A DNA stretch of 44,551 nucleotides from Spirochaetaceae bacterium (GTDB lineage: Bacteria > Spirochaetota > Spirochaetia > DSM-27196 > SKKC01). Both the position numbers and the translations under genes were made by a program. Where the stretch lies: positions 1-44,551 of the forward strand of contig SKXQ01000008.1 in the NCBI GenBank assembly GCA_007128315.1, in the 5' to 3' direction. The notes under the pieces are model-generated. The model was not told the origin of the DNA. It did no database searches and saw only the letters and a list, made by a program, of their open reading frames with translations. Shown here piece by piece: positions 26,007-34,538 of this stretch. Numbering within the stretch: position 1 is the first letter of the stretch; every line of letters begins with the position of its first letter.

Positions 26007-27467
26007 ATGAAGATGCTTATCGACAGTAGATGGGTTGATGCCGAGTCCGGGAAAACCACAGATATTGTTGAGCCTGCCGGAGGCAAGCACATTGACACAG
26101 TTCCGGAAGGTGCAGCCTCCGACATGAAAAAAGCGATACAGGCTGCGGTCATTGCAAAGCGAAGGATGCGATCGTTTCCGGCTCACGCTCGAGCCCGTGT
26201 ATTGAGTGACGTGGCCGACCGAATGGAGGAGTCTTGTGAGGATCTCGCTTGCTTGCTGGCCCGGGAAAATGGAAAACCGCTGAATCAGACGCGCGAGGAG
26301 GTAAAGTGCGCTGCACGACTGTTCCGCGGTTTTGGCGAAGAAGCGAAGCGCCTGTTCGGAAGAACTTCGCCCCTCGACAACGTTCCGGGAATGGAAAGTC
26401 ATTTCGCGATGACGATTCGGGAGCCGATCGGTGTCGTAGCCGCAGTTGTCCCGTTTAACTATCCGGTTGAACTGTACGCTCATAAGGTTGCGCCCGCACT
26501 TGCCGGGGGCAACGCCGTCGTCGTCAAGCCACCGAACGAATGTCCGCTCACGCTGCTGAAGGTCGCACAGATGCTCGAAGATGCAGGGCTGCCTCGCGGG
26601 GCGCACCAGATGGTCACAGGACGCGGATCTGTCGTTGGTACTGTTCTTGCCGAGAGTCGGGATGTAGATCTGATAACCCTGACTGGAAGTACGACGGCGG
26701 GGCGGGATATCTCGCGCCGTGCTGCGGAAACGCTGAAGCGTGTGTACATGGAACTCGGTGGAAACGATCCGTGCATCATATGTGAAGATGCCGACCTCGA
26801 ACGAGCTGCCGCAGCGATTATCGCAGGGCGCCTCGCTCGCGGAAACGGGCAGATCTGTTGTGCGGTCAAGCGTGTGTATGTTCAGGAGTCGGTCGCCGAA
26901 AAATTCGCTGATATACTCGCGAACGAGAGTTCGAAGCTGAAGGTCGGAGACCCGCTGCGCGAGGACACCGACGTCGGGCCGCTCATTAACGAAGAGGCAG
27001 CGATAGGGGTTGAAGCGGCCATACAGGACGCAGTGAAGCGGGGCGGAACCGTCCGTGCCGGTGGAACGCGCACGGGCACATTCGTGGAACCGACGGTCGT
27101 TACCGGCGTGGTAGCTGGCTCACAGCTGCTGACCGAGGAGATCTTCGGGCCGGTCATTCCGATTGTGCCTTTTGAAACGGTCGATGAAGCGATCGAACTC
27201 GCAAACGACAGCGAGTATGGCCTGCAGGGTGCGGTGTTCACCAACAACATATCAACGGCAATGGACGTGTCTCACAGGCTAGAGGTGGGAGGGGTGGTCG
27301 TGAACTGGTCGTCAGCGGTGAGGGCGGAGAATCTCCCCTTTGGCGGACGCAAACTCAGTGGTAACAGCGTCGAGAGCATTCCCGAGACGATCCATGAAAT
27401 GACGGTACCGAAATCGATAATTCTTCACGATGCACTCGCAGCATTTAACTCAAACGCAGGCGTGTAA
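26007..27467 (+). CDS. NAD(P)-dependent aldehyde dehydrogenase
   Basis: 486 residues; oxidises an aldehyde to the acid in the cytoplasm. Catalytic elements are all present: 'VVPFNYPVELYAHKVAPALA' (catalytic Asn), 'VVVKPPNECPL', 'LTGSTTAGRDI' (cofactor Gly-rich turn), 'MELGGNDP' (general-base Glu), 'NGQICCAVKRV' (nucleophile Cys) and 'EEIFGPVIPIV'. The sequence groups with the succinate-semialdehyde/lactaldehyde/glyceraldehyde-3-P (non-phosphorylating) type. Because it heads a sugar-ABC operon under an IclR-type operator, it probably oxidises a sugar-derived aldehyde such as lactaldehyde or glycolaldehyde; this is inference. AAGGGGG lies ahead of ATG 26007. Confidence 0.9.
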   Translation: MKMLIDSRWVDAESGKTTDIVEPAGGKHIDTVPEGAASDMKKAIQAAVIAKRRMRSFPAHARARVLSDVADRMEESCEDLACLLARENGKPLNQTREEVKCAARLFRGFGEEAKRLFGRTSPLDNVPGMESHFAMTIREPIGVVAAVVPFNYPVELYAHKVAPALAGGNAVVVKPPNECPLTLLKVAQMLEDAGLPRGAHQMVTGRGSVVGTVLAESRDVDLITLTGSTTAGRDISRRAAETLKRVYMELGGNDPCIICEDADLERAAAAIIAGRLARGNGQICCAVKRVYVQESVAEKFADILANESSKLKVGDPLREDTDVGPLINEEAAIGVEAAIQDAVKRGGTVRAGGTRTGTFVEPTVVTGVVAGSQLLTEEIFGPVIPIVPFETVDEAIELANDSEYGLQGAVFTNNISTAMDVSHRLEVGGVVVNWSSAVRAENLPFGGRKLSGNSVESIPETIHEMTVPKSIILHDALAAFNSNAGV

Positions 27468-27532
27468 CCGGATCCGAAGACGGTGCGCGCCGGGAAACCA
27501 GTACGATACGAGTACTTGAGGAGGTAAGTATT

Positions 27533-28876
27533 ATGCGTACGTCAAGGTTATTACTGATTGGTGCAGCACTGCTGCTGCTTGTCGGGCCAGCCGTATTCTC
27601 GCGTGGTAGTGCCGAGGAACCGGCGGTAGACGAAATCAACGTCGGTCTTCTCGCTCGGGGGATATCCGATGCGCTCATTCCGTTCACTGAACAGTTCACG
27701 GAGGAAACTGGAGTCACCGTGAACATCGAGCAGCACGCATTCGATGCGCTTCGCGATCGGATGATGCTCGAGTTCGCTGCCAACTCGGGATACTTCGACA
27801 TTGTGTATTCTTCGCCGGGATTTCTTGGTGAGCTGGTAGAAGGAGGACACATCCTTGCGTTGAATGATCTTATGGCCGAGTACGGGTTTGACGAAAGCGA
27901 CTTCCTGCCTGCCGGAATCGAGATCAACCGCTTCGAAGACGGGGACGAGATCTGGGGATTTCCGTATCTTGCTGATACCAGCATTCTCCTGTTTCGCGAA
28001 GATCTCTTCAACGATGCGGACGAGCGTGCTGCCTTTGAGGATACGTATGGGTATGAGCTGCCGATACCATCGGTTGACAACCCGTTTACGACACAGGAGT
28101 TTCTCGACGTGGCTACGCACTTCACGCGAGACGACATGGTTGGATTCGTGTATCCTCAGACTGGTGTTGCATACGGGAACCTGCACATTCTGCCGTGGAT
28201 CTGGACCTTCGGTGGGGCGTACTACGATGAGAGTTACAACGCTACGTTGAATCAGCCTGAAGTCGTCGAAGCCGTTGAGTTTGCGCTCGCTCTCCAGGAT
28301 ACCCAGCCTTCAGGTGTGCTCGGCTATGACTACGGCGATCATCTGCCATGGTTCTACGATGGCAATGCGGCAATGACTATCGGGTGGTTTCACATGGGCG
28401 TGGAAGCGAACGATCCTGACCAGGCCGCAGTCGCCGGCAATGTGGGCTACGCGCCGGTACCGTATCATCCCGACAGCGGGTTGGGGCACGGTGTGGCCGT
28501 TCTCGGTGGCGGCGGTGTCGCGATTACTGCGGACTCCCCCGCACCTGAACTCGCCTTTGAGTATCTGAACTGGATGTTTGGTGACACGGACCGGGCGCTT
28601 GAATGGTACCTGAGCGGTGGCGGCGCAACACGGCCGGAAATATATGAGCACTCCAGGGTATATGACGAGTTTCCGTGGGCGCATGAATTCTTCCCGGTTG
28701 CCAACTACTCGCTTGAGAACGTCGCCCGGCAGCGTCCGACGGTGCCGAATGCGCACGAAATCTTCGAGGTAATGTCGGAAATGTGGCACAGCGTCGCATT
28801 GGGAGACATGGAACCGGCCGAGGCCGTCGAGTGGGCTCATAATCAGGTCGATGAACTACTCTCCGTCTACCGATAG
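27533..28876 (+). CDS. Sugar ABC transporter substrate-binding protein (family 1)
   Basis: 447 residues with a signal peptide 'LLLIGAALLLLVGPAVF' followed by the spirochaete-style start 'SRGSAEEPAVDE'. There is no lipobox Cys, so it may be periplasmic and soluble. The fold shows as 'FTEQFTEETGVTVNIEQHAF', 'FDIVYSSPGFLGELVEGGHI', 'IWGFPYLADTSILLFREDLF', 'DGNAAMTIGWFHMG' and 'LAFEYLNWMFG', typical of the maltose/multiple-sugar group. GAGGAGG lies ahead of ATG 27533. Two permease genes follow directly; ligand unknown. Confidence 0.9.
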   Translation: MRTSRLLLIGAALLLLVGPAVFSRGSAEEPAVDEINVGLLARGISDALIPFTEQFTEETGVTVNIEQHAFDALRDRMMLEFAANSGYFDIVYSSPGFLGELVEGGHILALNDLMAEYGFDESDFLPAGIEINRFEDGDEIWGFPYLADTSILLFREDLFNDADERAAFEDTYGYELPIPSVDNPFTTQEFLDVATHFTRDDMVGFVYPQTGVAYGNLHILPWIWTFGGAYYDESYNATLNQPEVVEAVEFALALQDTQPSGVLGYDYGDHLPWFYDGNAAMTIGWFHMGVEANDPDQAAVAGNVGYAPVPYHPDSGLGHGVAVLGGGGVAITADSPAPELAFEYLNWMFGDTDRALEWYLSGGGATRPEIYEHSRVYDEFPWAHEFFPVANYSLENVARQRPTVPNAHEIFEVMSEMWHSVALGDMEPAEAVEWAHNQVDELLSVYR

Positions 28877-28886
28877 GTGAAGTTCC

Positions 28887-29762
28887 ATGAAGCGCGACCG
28901 AACGGCGGCACTTCTATACATTGGTCCTGCAATGCTCGTGCTTCTGATCGTGGCGGCGCTGCCCCTGGCGGTGGCGCTCGCCACAAGTATGACGAACTGG
29001 CACCTGCACCGGGCTGCACAGCGAGAGTTTACCGGTTTTGCGAATTACGTCCGGCTCTTCGGAGATCCGCGGTTCATCTACAGCCTGCGAGTGACGCTTC
29101 GTTACACCGCCGTATCGGTCGGACTATCGATGGTTGGCGGGTTCGTGCTTGCGCTCATGATGCGCCGGGAGTTCGCCGGACGAAATTACGTGAGGGCGCT
29201 GTTAACGATCCCGCTGATCATGACACCGGTGGTCTCGGCGACAATGTACCGGGTATTCTTCTTCGACGCTGATCGTGGGCTTTTCAACTGGCTCTTGCGT
29301 CTGATCGGGATATCCGGCCCCGCATGGGTGGCTTCCTGGCCACTGGCCTTCGTTGCAATCTGCATTATCCAGGTCTGGTTTATGACTCCGTTCGTCTTTC
29401 TCGTATGCGACGCTGCCATGGAAAGTCTTCCATCTGAGCCCTTCGATGCCGCGAAGATCGACGGCGCAGGGTACTTTCAGCGCATCTTCTATCTTGTCAT
29501 TCCGATGATGAGAGACACGCTGATCTTCGCACTTATTTTCCGAATTACCATAGATTACCGCATGTTTGATACGATTTACGTGACAACTCGAGGCGGACCG
29601 GCACGGTACACCGAAGTCATGAGTGTGTGGGTGTACAACAGAGCTCTGCGGAGTTTCGACGTCGGGTACGCGAACGCCGGTTCGGTTGTCATGGCAGCCG
29701 TTGTTGCGGCTATCTGCCTTGGTCTTGTCCTGTACAATTACCGAAAGCGGGGTTTTTCATGA
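28887..29762 (+). CDS. Sugar ABC transporter permease (MalF/UgpA type)
   Basis: 291 residues with six membrane segments, from 'ALLYIGPAMLVLLIVAALPL' to 'VVMAAVVAAICLGLVLY'. The cytoplasmic EAA loop that contacts the ATPase is 'EPFDAAKIDGAGYFQRIFYL' followed by 'VIPMM'. The gene starts ten bases after the binding-protein gene, whose stop codon lies within the ribosome-binding AGGTGA. Its end overlaps the next permease by four bases (ATGA). It pairs with the MalG-type protein to form the membrane channel of the importer. Confidence 0.9.
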   Translation: MKRDRTAALLYIGPAMLVLLIVAALPLAVALATSMTNWHLHRAAQREFTGFANYVRLFGDPRFIYSLRVTLRYTAVSVGLSMVGGFVLALMMRREFAGRNYVRALLTIPLIMTPVVSATMYRVFFFDADRGLFNWLLRLIGISGPAWVASWPLAFVAICIIQVWFMTPFVFLVCDAAMESLPSEPFDAAKIDGAGYFQRIFYLVIPMMRDTLIFALIFRITIDYRMFDTIYVTTRGGPARYTEVMSVWVYNRALRSFDVGYANAGSVVMAAVVAAICLGLVLYNYRKRGFS

Positions 29763-30622
29763 TGTCGGAGATACGCGCACAGTCAGACGGTATTATTTCG
29801 CCGCGGGTACATCGGGCGATCGTTTCCGCAGGGCACGGATGCCTGGTCCTGGCGGCGCTTGTTGTAGCGTTGTTTCCTCTGTTCTGGGTTCTGCTCGCAT
29901 CGTTCAAGGTTCCATCCGACGTCATGCGTCTGCCACCAGTCATTTTCTTTCAGCCGACCCTGGCGAACTATCTGCATGTGTTCGCCGACCGCTTCTGGTT
30001 CTTCTTCGAGAACAGCGTCGTGATTACCGGTGGATCGGTGGCGCTGACCATCCTTGTAGGCATTCCCGCAGCGTACGGTCTTTCGAGGTTACGCATAGGT
30101 TTCAAGAAGACCCTTATGCTTCTGATACTCTCGGTTCGATTCGCACCATATATCATTTTCGCTCTGCCGCTCTTTCTGATCATGTCCGAGCTCGGGCTGA
30201 TCGGGCATCGTCCGGCACTTGTCGTCGTGTATACCATCATTAATCTTCCGGTGGTCATCTGGCTCATGCGCGCCTTCTTCGACGACATTCCGCGTGAGTT
30301 TGACGAGGCGGCGGCGCTCGACGGTGCGACCAGGTTCGTGACGTTCACACGGGTGCTTCTTCCGTGTGCGAAGCCGGGCATAGCGACGGTGACGATTCTG
30401 TCCTTCATTTTTGCCTGGAACGAGTATCTGTTCGCGCTCATTCTATCGGGACGACACTCGCAGACACTGACCGTTGGCTTGACGAGATTTCTTGGCGGTA
30501 TGGAGGACGCAGTACGCTGGGGTCAGTTATCCGCGTGGTCGATCGCCGTTGTTGCTCCGGTCGTGATTCTCGCGCTGCTCGTGAACCGCCACCTGCGACG
30601 GGGTTTCACCGGCGTTTCGTGA
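29759..30622 (+). CDS. Sugar ABC transporter permease (MalG/UgpE type)
   Basis: 287 residues from ATG 29759 (or the adjoining ATG 29762), overlapping the previous stop in ATGA; a longer in-frame start at 29627 would lie inside the MalF-type gene and is rejected. Six membrane segments and EAA loop 'REFDEAAALDGATRFVTFTR' with 'VLLPCAKPGI'. No ATP-binding subunit is encoded in the operon, as in many sugar importers that share a common MsmK/MsmX ATPase elsewhere. The gene ends in front of a pair of small hairpins. Confidence 0.9.
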   Translation: MMSEIRAQSDGIISPRVHRAIVSAGHGCLVLAALVVALFPLFWVLLASFKVPSDVMRLPPVIFFQPTLANYLHVFADRFWFFFENSVVITGGSVALTILVGIPAAYGLSRLRIGFKKTLMLLILSVRFAPYIIFALPLFLIMSELGLIGHRPALVVVYTIINLPVVIWLMRAFFDDIPREFDEAAALDGATRFVTFTRVLLPCAKPGIATVTILSFIFAWNEYLFALILSGRHSQTLTVGLTRFLGGMEDAVRWGQLSAWSIAVVAPVVILALLVNRHLRRGFTGVS

Positions 30623-30651
30623 TTCAGTCACGGGCGTCGTGTTCAGCACGA
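30618..30651. terminator. Twin hairpins with identical loops between convergent genes
   Basis: CGTGA-TTCAG-TCACG at 30618-30632 and TCGTG-TTCAG-CACGA at 30637-30651 are two perfect 5-bp stems with the same TTCAG loop, four bases apart. The first includes the MalG stop codon (30620-30622), and the second ends two bases before the 3' end of the opposing lipoprotein gene at 30654. The position suits a bidirectional end of transcription, but no T-run is present. Confidence 0.4.
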
Positions 30652-30653
30652 AC

Positions 30654-31187
30654 CTATGGAAACGAGACCGTGTAGTTGAGTTCGAGTTCAAGGTCGAGGA
30701 TGAGTTCCCCGTCGAAAGCAGTAATATCACTACTTTCGGTTTCCAGTGCTACGACAAACGACTCCTGACCGCTGTTGAGGATGTCGACCAGCGCCGAGCT
30801 GCTCTGTGAGCCTGTGCCCAGATCGTCGTCGCTTTCAAGCTGCACGGTGAACACGAGCTCGTCGCCGCTCTGCGGGCAATCGTTTCCGGCGTCGGCTTCC
30901 GTGCGTGGTGAGGCGTAAAAACTCAACGTGATCGTCCCGCCTCCAATCGTGAATCCGCTGCTTCTTTCCACCGTGTAGTGGACGCGTGCGGCGTCGAAAC
31001 GTACCGCCTGGTTCTGGACGTCCTCGGGCAGCTCGACGGTCTGCTCAGTGTAGTAGCTACCCTGGGGGATCGTGAACGGGTCGATCTCGACTCGAACCTG
31101 ATCAGATACCGAGCATGCCACCGTCGTGATGAACAGGGCTGTGATGAATGCTCCCCTCAGCATCGACTTTCGAAGGTATTTGCTCAT
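30654..31187 (-). CDS. Putative lipoprotein of unknown function
   Basis: 177 residues from ATG 31187; upstream in-frame codons to 31268 run into the sulfatase gene and are not used. The signal sequence 'GAFITALFITTVACSVSDQ' carries a lipobox-like T-V-A-C, so the mature protein would be a lipid-anchored Cys-start protein. The rest is beta-rich and acidic ('VRVEIDPFTIPQGSYYTEQ', 'GELILDLELELNYTVSF'), like small cell-surface beta-sandwich proteins. It follows the sulfatase gene after 19 bases and may share its transcript. No family recognised. Confidence 0.6.
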   Translation of the reverse strand: MSKYLRKSMLRGAFITALFITTVACSVSDQVRVEIDPFTIPQGSYYTEQTVELPEDVQNQAVRFDAARVHYTVERSSGFTIGGGTITLSFYASPRTEADAGNDCPQSGDELVFTVQLESDDDLGTGSQSSSALVDILNSGQESFVVALETESSDITAFDGELILDLELELNYTVSFP

Positions 31188-31206
31188 ACACGCAAATATA
31201 TCACCC

Positions 31207-32733
31207 TCAGACCCGGTTTTCCGGTTCGTGCATGGGGGTATCACCGATCCGAAGCATCTCCCGGTCAAGCTTTCCCTTCATTACTCTGACGACTTCGGCA
31301 TAGGCTTCGTCGTGGTACACGTTCCTGAGCTCAAGCGGATCGGCGCGCAGATCAAACAGTTCCCACTCCGGCTGATCGGTCCCGGGATTTGCACCGTCTT
31401 CGCCACAATCGTCGTTGTACCAGTAAATCAGCTTGTAATCGTGCGTGCGAATCCCATAGTGCGCGTAGGCGTTATGAACGTCGTCCTGATTCATCCAGTA
31501 GCGATGGTAGGCGAGATCGGTCCAGTCATCCGGGACGGTCCCTTCAAGCAATGGTCGTATCGAGCGGCCCTGCATGTAGTTCGGTTGCGGGAGGCCCGCA
31601 ATGTCGAGGAAGGTCTGGGCGAAATCGACGTTGCTTACCATCGCATCGCACGTGGTTTCCGGCTGAACGAGACTCGGATAGCGGACGATGAACGGCATCC
31701 TGAAGCTCTCCTCGTAGATGAATCGCTTGTCGAACCACCCGTGTTCGCCGAGATAGAACCCCTGATCGGAGGTGTAGACCACCATGGTGTTCTCGCGAAG
31801 GCCCTGTTCGTCGAGATAGTCGAGCAGCCTTCCGACATTCTCGTCGACCGAATGGACGCACTGCAGATACTTCTGCATGTATCGCTGGTATTTGAAACGC
31901 TTGAGCGCGGCCAGACTTTCAAAGGTAAAGCGTTCACCGGAGTTCCGGCAGCGCAGCGAGAAGGCTGGCAGCTCCTCCTCGGTCGGATGTGGAATGAACT
32001 TGTGTGAACCCATTCCTCCTGTATGTCCAGGCGACTCGGGCAGCTGCACCAGATCAAGGTCGTCATAGGTCATGTCGTTCGTTATGCGCATGTGTGCCTC
32101 GGCAGCTGCACGGGCACGGTTCTCGTAGGTGTCATCGTAGGTGTCCGGGGTCGGAACAGGATCGGTGTACAGCGAGCGATGTTCCGGCTTCGGGTTCCAC
32201 GGTCTGTGTGGTGCCTTGTGGTGGCACATGAGAAAGAAGGGTTTCTCCGGATCGCGGCGATCGAGCCAGCTGAGGCATTTCCCGGTTGTCACATCGGTCA
32301 CGTATCCGGGTGCAACTGTCTTCTCTCCCATTTCGTAGAAGACCGGATCGTGATAGATGCCCTGTCCGGGGAGTACGCTCCAGAAGTCGAAACCGCCTGG
32401 CCAGTGTCGGGGTCCCTGTCCGAGATGCCATTTTCCGACGATCGCAGTCTGGTAGCCGCCTGACCGGAGATGCTTTGCGACATTCGGCATTCGATTGTCG
32501 AGATGCGTCGACAGGGTGGTGACCCGGTTCACGTGATTGTGTGTGCCGGTGAGTATGGCCGCACGACTCGGGGTGCAGATCGAGTTCGTGACGTAGCAGT
32601 GATCAAAGCGGATGCCTTCGTTCGCTATGCGGTCGAGGTTCGGCGTCGCATTGATTCTGCTGCCATAGCACCCCATGGCCTGGCTTGCGTGATCATCAGT
32701 CATGATGAACAGGATGTTTGGTCTCGTGGTCAT
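31207..32733 (-). CDS. Cys-type sulfatase (family S1)
   Basis: 508 residues from ATG 32733, with GGAGAGGAG upstream; an in-frame ATG at 32808 gives 25 unlike residues and no good site. Active site: 'NILFIMTDDHASQAMGCYG' (metal Asp pair), 'SICTPSRAAILTG' with formylglycine Cys53 in C-T-P-S-R, 'AIVGKWHLGQGP', 'VYTSDQGFYLGEHGWFDKRF'. This is the fuller canonical motif compared with the sulfatase at 10646. No signal peptide is seen, so activity on imported sulfated sugars or oligosaccharides in the cytoplasm is likely. Divergent from the dipeptide-type ABC operon, with 173 bases between. Substrate cannot be assigned. Confidence 0.92.
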   Translation of the reverse strand: MTTRPNILFIMTDDHASQAMGCYGSRINATPNLDRIANEGIRFDHCYVTNSICTPSRAAILTGTHNHVNRVTTLSTHLDNRMPNVAKHLRSGGYQTAIVGKWHLGQGPRHWPGGFDFWSVLPGQGIYHDPVFYEMGEKTVAPGYVTDVTTGKCLSWLDRRDPEKPFFLMCHHKAPHRPWNPKPEHRSLYTDPVPTPDTYDDTYENRARAAAEAHMRITNDMTYDDLDLVQLPESPGHTGGMGSHKFIPHPTEEELPAFSLRCRNSGERFTFESLAALKRFKYQRYMQKYLQCVHSVDENVGRLLDYLDEQGLRENTMVVYTSDQGFYLGEHGWFDKRFIYEESFRMPFIVRYPSLVQPETTCDAMVSNVDFAQTFLDIAGLPQPNYMQGRSIRPLLEGTVPDDWTDLAYHRYWMNQDDVHNAYAHYGIRTHDYKLIYWYNDDCGEDGANPGTDQPEWELFDLRADPLELRNVYHDEAYAEVVRVMKGKLDREMLRIGDTPMHEPENRV

Positions 32734-32843
32734 AACGTCTTCGTCTCCTCTCCGATGGTATGAACGATTCCCACGGAAACGTAGGAAACAGTAGCTGCGC
32801 CGACGCATTCGTTGTATATTGCGATATTGTAATTACTTGCGCC

Positions 32844-32880
32844 TTGCACATTCTTCTGAATGAACGGTATAGTACGCGAA
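32844..32880 (+). promoter_or_regulatory. Probable promoter of the dipeptide-type ABC operon
   Basis: TTGCAC at 32844-32849, 18 bases, then TATAGT at 32868-32873 (5 of 6). A start near 32880 would leave a leader of about 27 bases containing AGGAGG at 32891-32896 before ATG 32907. An A/T-rich stretch with ATATTGTAAT lies just upstream at 32824-32833. Confidence 0.45.
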
Positions 32881-32906
32881 ACTACACTTCAGGAGGAAAT
32901 GTAAGT

Positions 32907-34460
32907 ATGCGTATTTCCGATACTATCACGAGGCGGCTGGCGACGTTAGCTCTCGTCGCAGTCGTCCTTTTCACCGGCATGACGGCATTCGCCGCTGGTC
33001 GCGCAGAAACACCTGCGACGGGTGAGCAGAATCTTGTCATTCTCATCAATTCCGACATCGTAAGTCTTGATCCTCACGGGTCAAACGACTCTCCTTCGAG
33101 CAATGTCCGCTCGCAGATCTTCGATACCCTCGTGGTATTTGATTCCGACATGAATCTCCAGCCAGGCCTCGCAACGGCGTGGGAACCGGTTGGAGACGCA
33201 ACCTGGGAGTTCACCCTGCGACAGGGAGTCAGCTTCCACGACGGGACACCGTTCACCGCCGAAGCAGTTGCTGCAAGTCTCAATCGCGTGACGGATCCGG
33301 ATTTCGGTTCACAGCGCTTTTTTCTCTTTCAGATGATCTCAGGCGTAGAGGTTATTGACGATTACACCGTGCAGGTTACCACCGAGTTTCCCTTCACGCC
33401 GCTTCTCGCTCACCTCGCACACGACGCGGCCGGTATCATCAGTCCTGCCGCTGTCGAGGCAGCAGGTTTCGACGAAGTAGAGCCCGTAGGAACGGGGCCG
33501 TTCGTTCTTCGAAACTGGGATCCGGGTAACGAAGTTGTGATCGAGCGTAACCCGAACTACTGGGGTCCGGCACCTACCTCGAACACAGTCACCTATCGTG
33601 TCATACCTGAAGAAAGCACTCGCCTTGCACTCGTTGAGCGCGGTGACGCCCACATCGCTGAGATTCTCCAGCCAGCGAGCATGGGTCGTGTCGAGGCTTC
33701 ACAGGGTATGAACCTGCGTTTATTCGATACCTTGAGCCTCAACTACATAGGGTTCAACGTCGAGCAGGCTCCATTCGACGATCCCCGCGTTCGCCGTGCG
33801 GTTTCACAGGCGATCAACGTACAGACCATGATCGATGGCATTGTTGAAGGTGCCGGTGTTCGGGCGATCGGACCGATCAGCGAAGCTGTTGTCGGTTTTC
33901 ATCCGACCCTTGAAGGTCTGAGCTACGATCCTGATGCGGCACGAGCGCTGCTCGCCGAGGCAGGTCATGCCAACGGTTTTTCGACGACGCTCTGGACCAA
34001 CGATAACCCGACCCGCGTCGCAATCGCCGAGATTGTACAGAACAACCTCGCTGACGTCGGAATCGACGTAAGCATCGAGGTCCTCGAGTGGGGTGCATAC
34101 CTCTCTCAGACGGCCGAAGGTCTCCATGACATGTTCATACTGGGCTGGGTAACCGTTACCGGTGATGCAGACTATGGTATGTACGCACTGCTTCACAGCT
34201 CCAACGTCGGTGCCGCCGGTAACCGTGCCTTCTTTGCAAACAGCCGGGTAGACGAGCTTCTTGACCTTGGTCGCCGCGAGACCAACCCTGAGCGACGCCT
34301 CGCACTCTACCACGAGGTGCAGGAAATCCTGGTTCAGGAAGCACCGATGTTGAACCTCTATCATCCGAAGTGGATGGTTGCGGTCGGGCGCGGGGTGGAG
34401 AACTATGATCATCACCCTGACAACACCATGCTTATTCGAAACGTGGTCGTAAACCGCTAA
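32907..34460 (+). CDS. Dipeptide/oligopeptide-type ABC substrate-binding protein (family 5)
   Basis: 517 residues from ATG 32907, with AGGAGG ten bases upstream; in-frame codons back to 32760 belong to the intergenic region. Signal peptide 'LATLALVAVVLFTGMTAFA' ends in the spirochaete-style 'AGRAETPATGEQN'. Family 5 marks are 'ILINSDIVSLDPHGSNDSPS', 'WEFTLRQGVSFHDGTPFTAE', 'VGTGPFVLRNWDPGNEV', 'NPNYWGPAP', 'RVRRAVSQAINVQTMI' and 'YHEVQEILVQEAPMLNLYHP'. Binds peptides, or in some relatives nickel, haem or oligosaccharides, in the periplasm; a carbohydrate ligand is possible because a sulfatase gene is next door. Confidence 0.9.
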   Translation: MRISDTITRRLATLALVAVVLFTGMTAFAAGRAETPATGEQNLVILINSDIVSLDPHGSNDSPSSNVRSQIFDTLVVFDSDMNLQPGLATAWEPVGDATWEFTLRQGVSFHDGTPFTAEAVAASLNRVTDPDFGSQRFFLFQMISGVEVIDDYTVQVTTEFPFTPLLAHLAHDAAGIISPAAVEAAGFDEVEPVGTGPFVLRNWDPGNEVVIERNPNYWGPAPTSNTVTYRVIPEESTRLALVERGDAHIAEILQPASMGRVEASQGMNLRLFDTLSLNYIGFNVEQAPFDDPRVRRAVSQAINVQTMIDGIVEGAGVRAIGPISEAVVGFHPTLEGLSYDPDAARALLAEAGHANGFSTTLWTNDNPTRVAIAEIVQNNLADVGIDVSIEVLEWGAYLSQTAEGLHDMFILGWVTVTGDADYGMYALLHSSNVGAAGNRAFFANSRVDELLDLGRRETNPERRLALYHEVQEILVQEAPMLNLYHPKWMVAVGRGVENYDHHPDNTMLIRNVVVNR

Positions 34461-34485
34461 TCAGTGTAAGCTGTCGTGTCGTTGC

Positions 34486-34505
34486 GGCCCTGCATACGCG
34501 GGGCC
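34486..34505 (+). other. Intercistronic hairpin between binding-protein and permease genes
   Basis: GGCCCTGC at 34486-34493 pairs with GCGGGGCC at 34498-34505 (8 bp, one T-G pair, ATAC loop), 25 bases after the binding-protein stop. Such stems commonly stabilise the 5' mRNA segment or partly terminate, giving more binding protein than permease. A short ATTTCTTT run follows at 34514. Confidence 0.5.
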
Positions 34506-34538
34506 CGGCGACGCATTTCTTTAGACGTGGGGTAGCTC

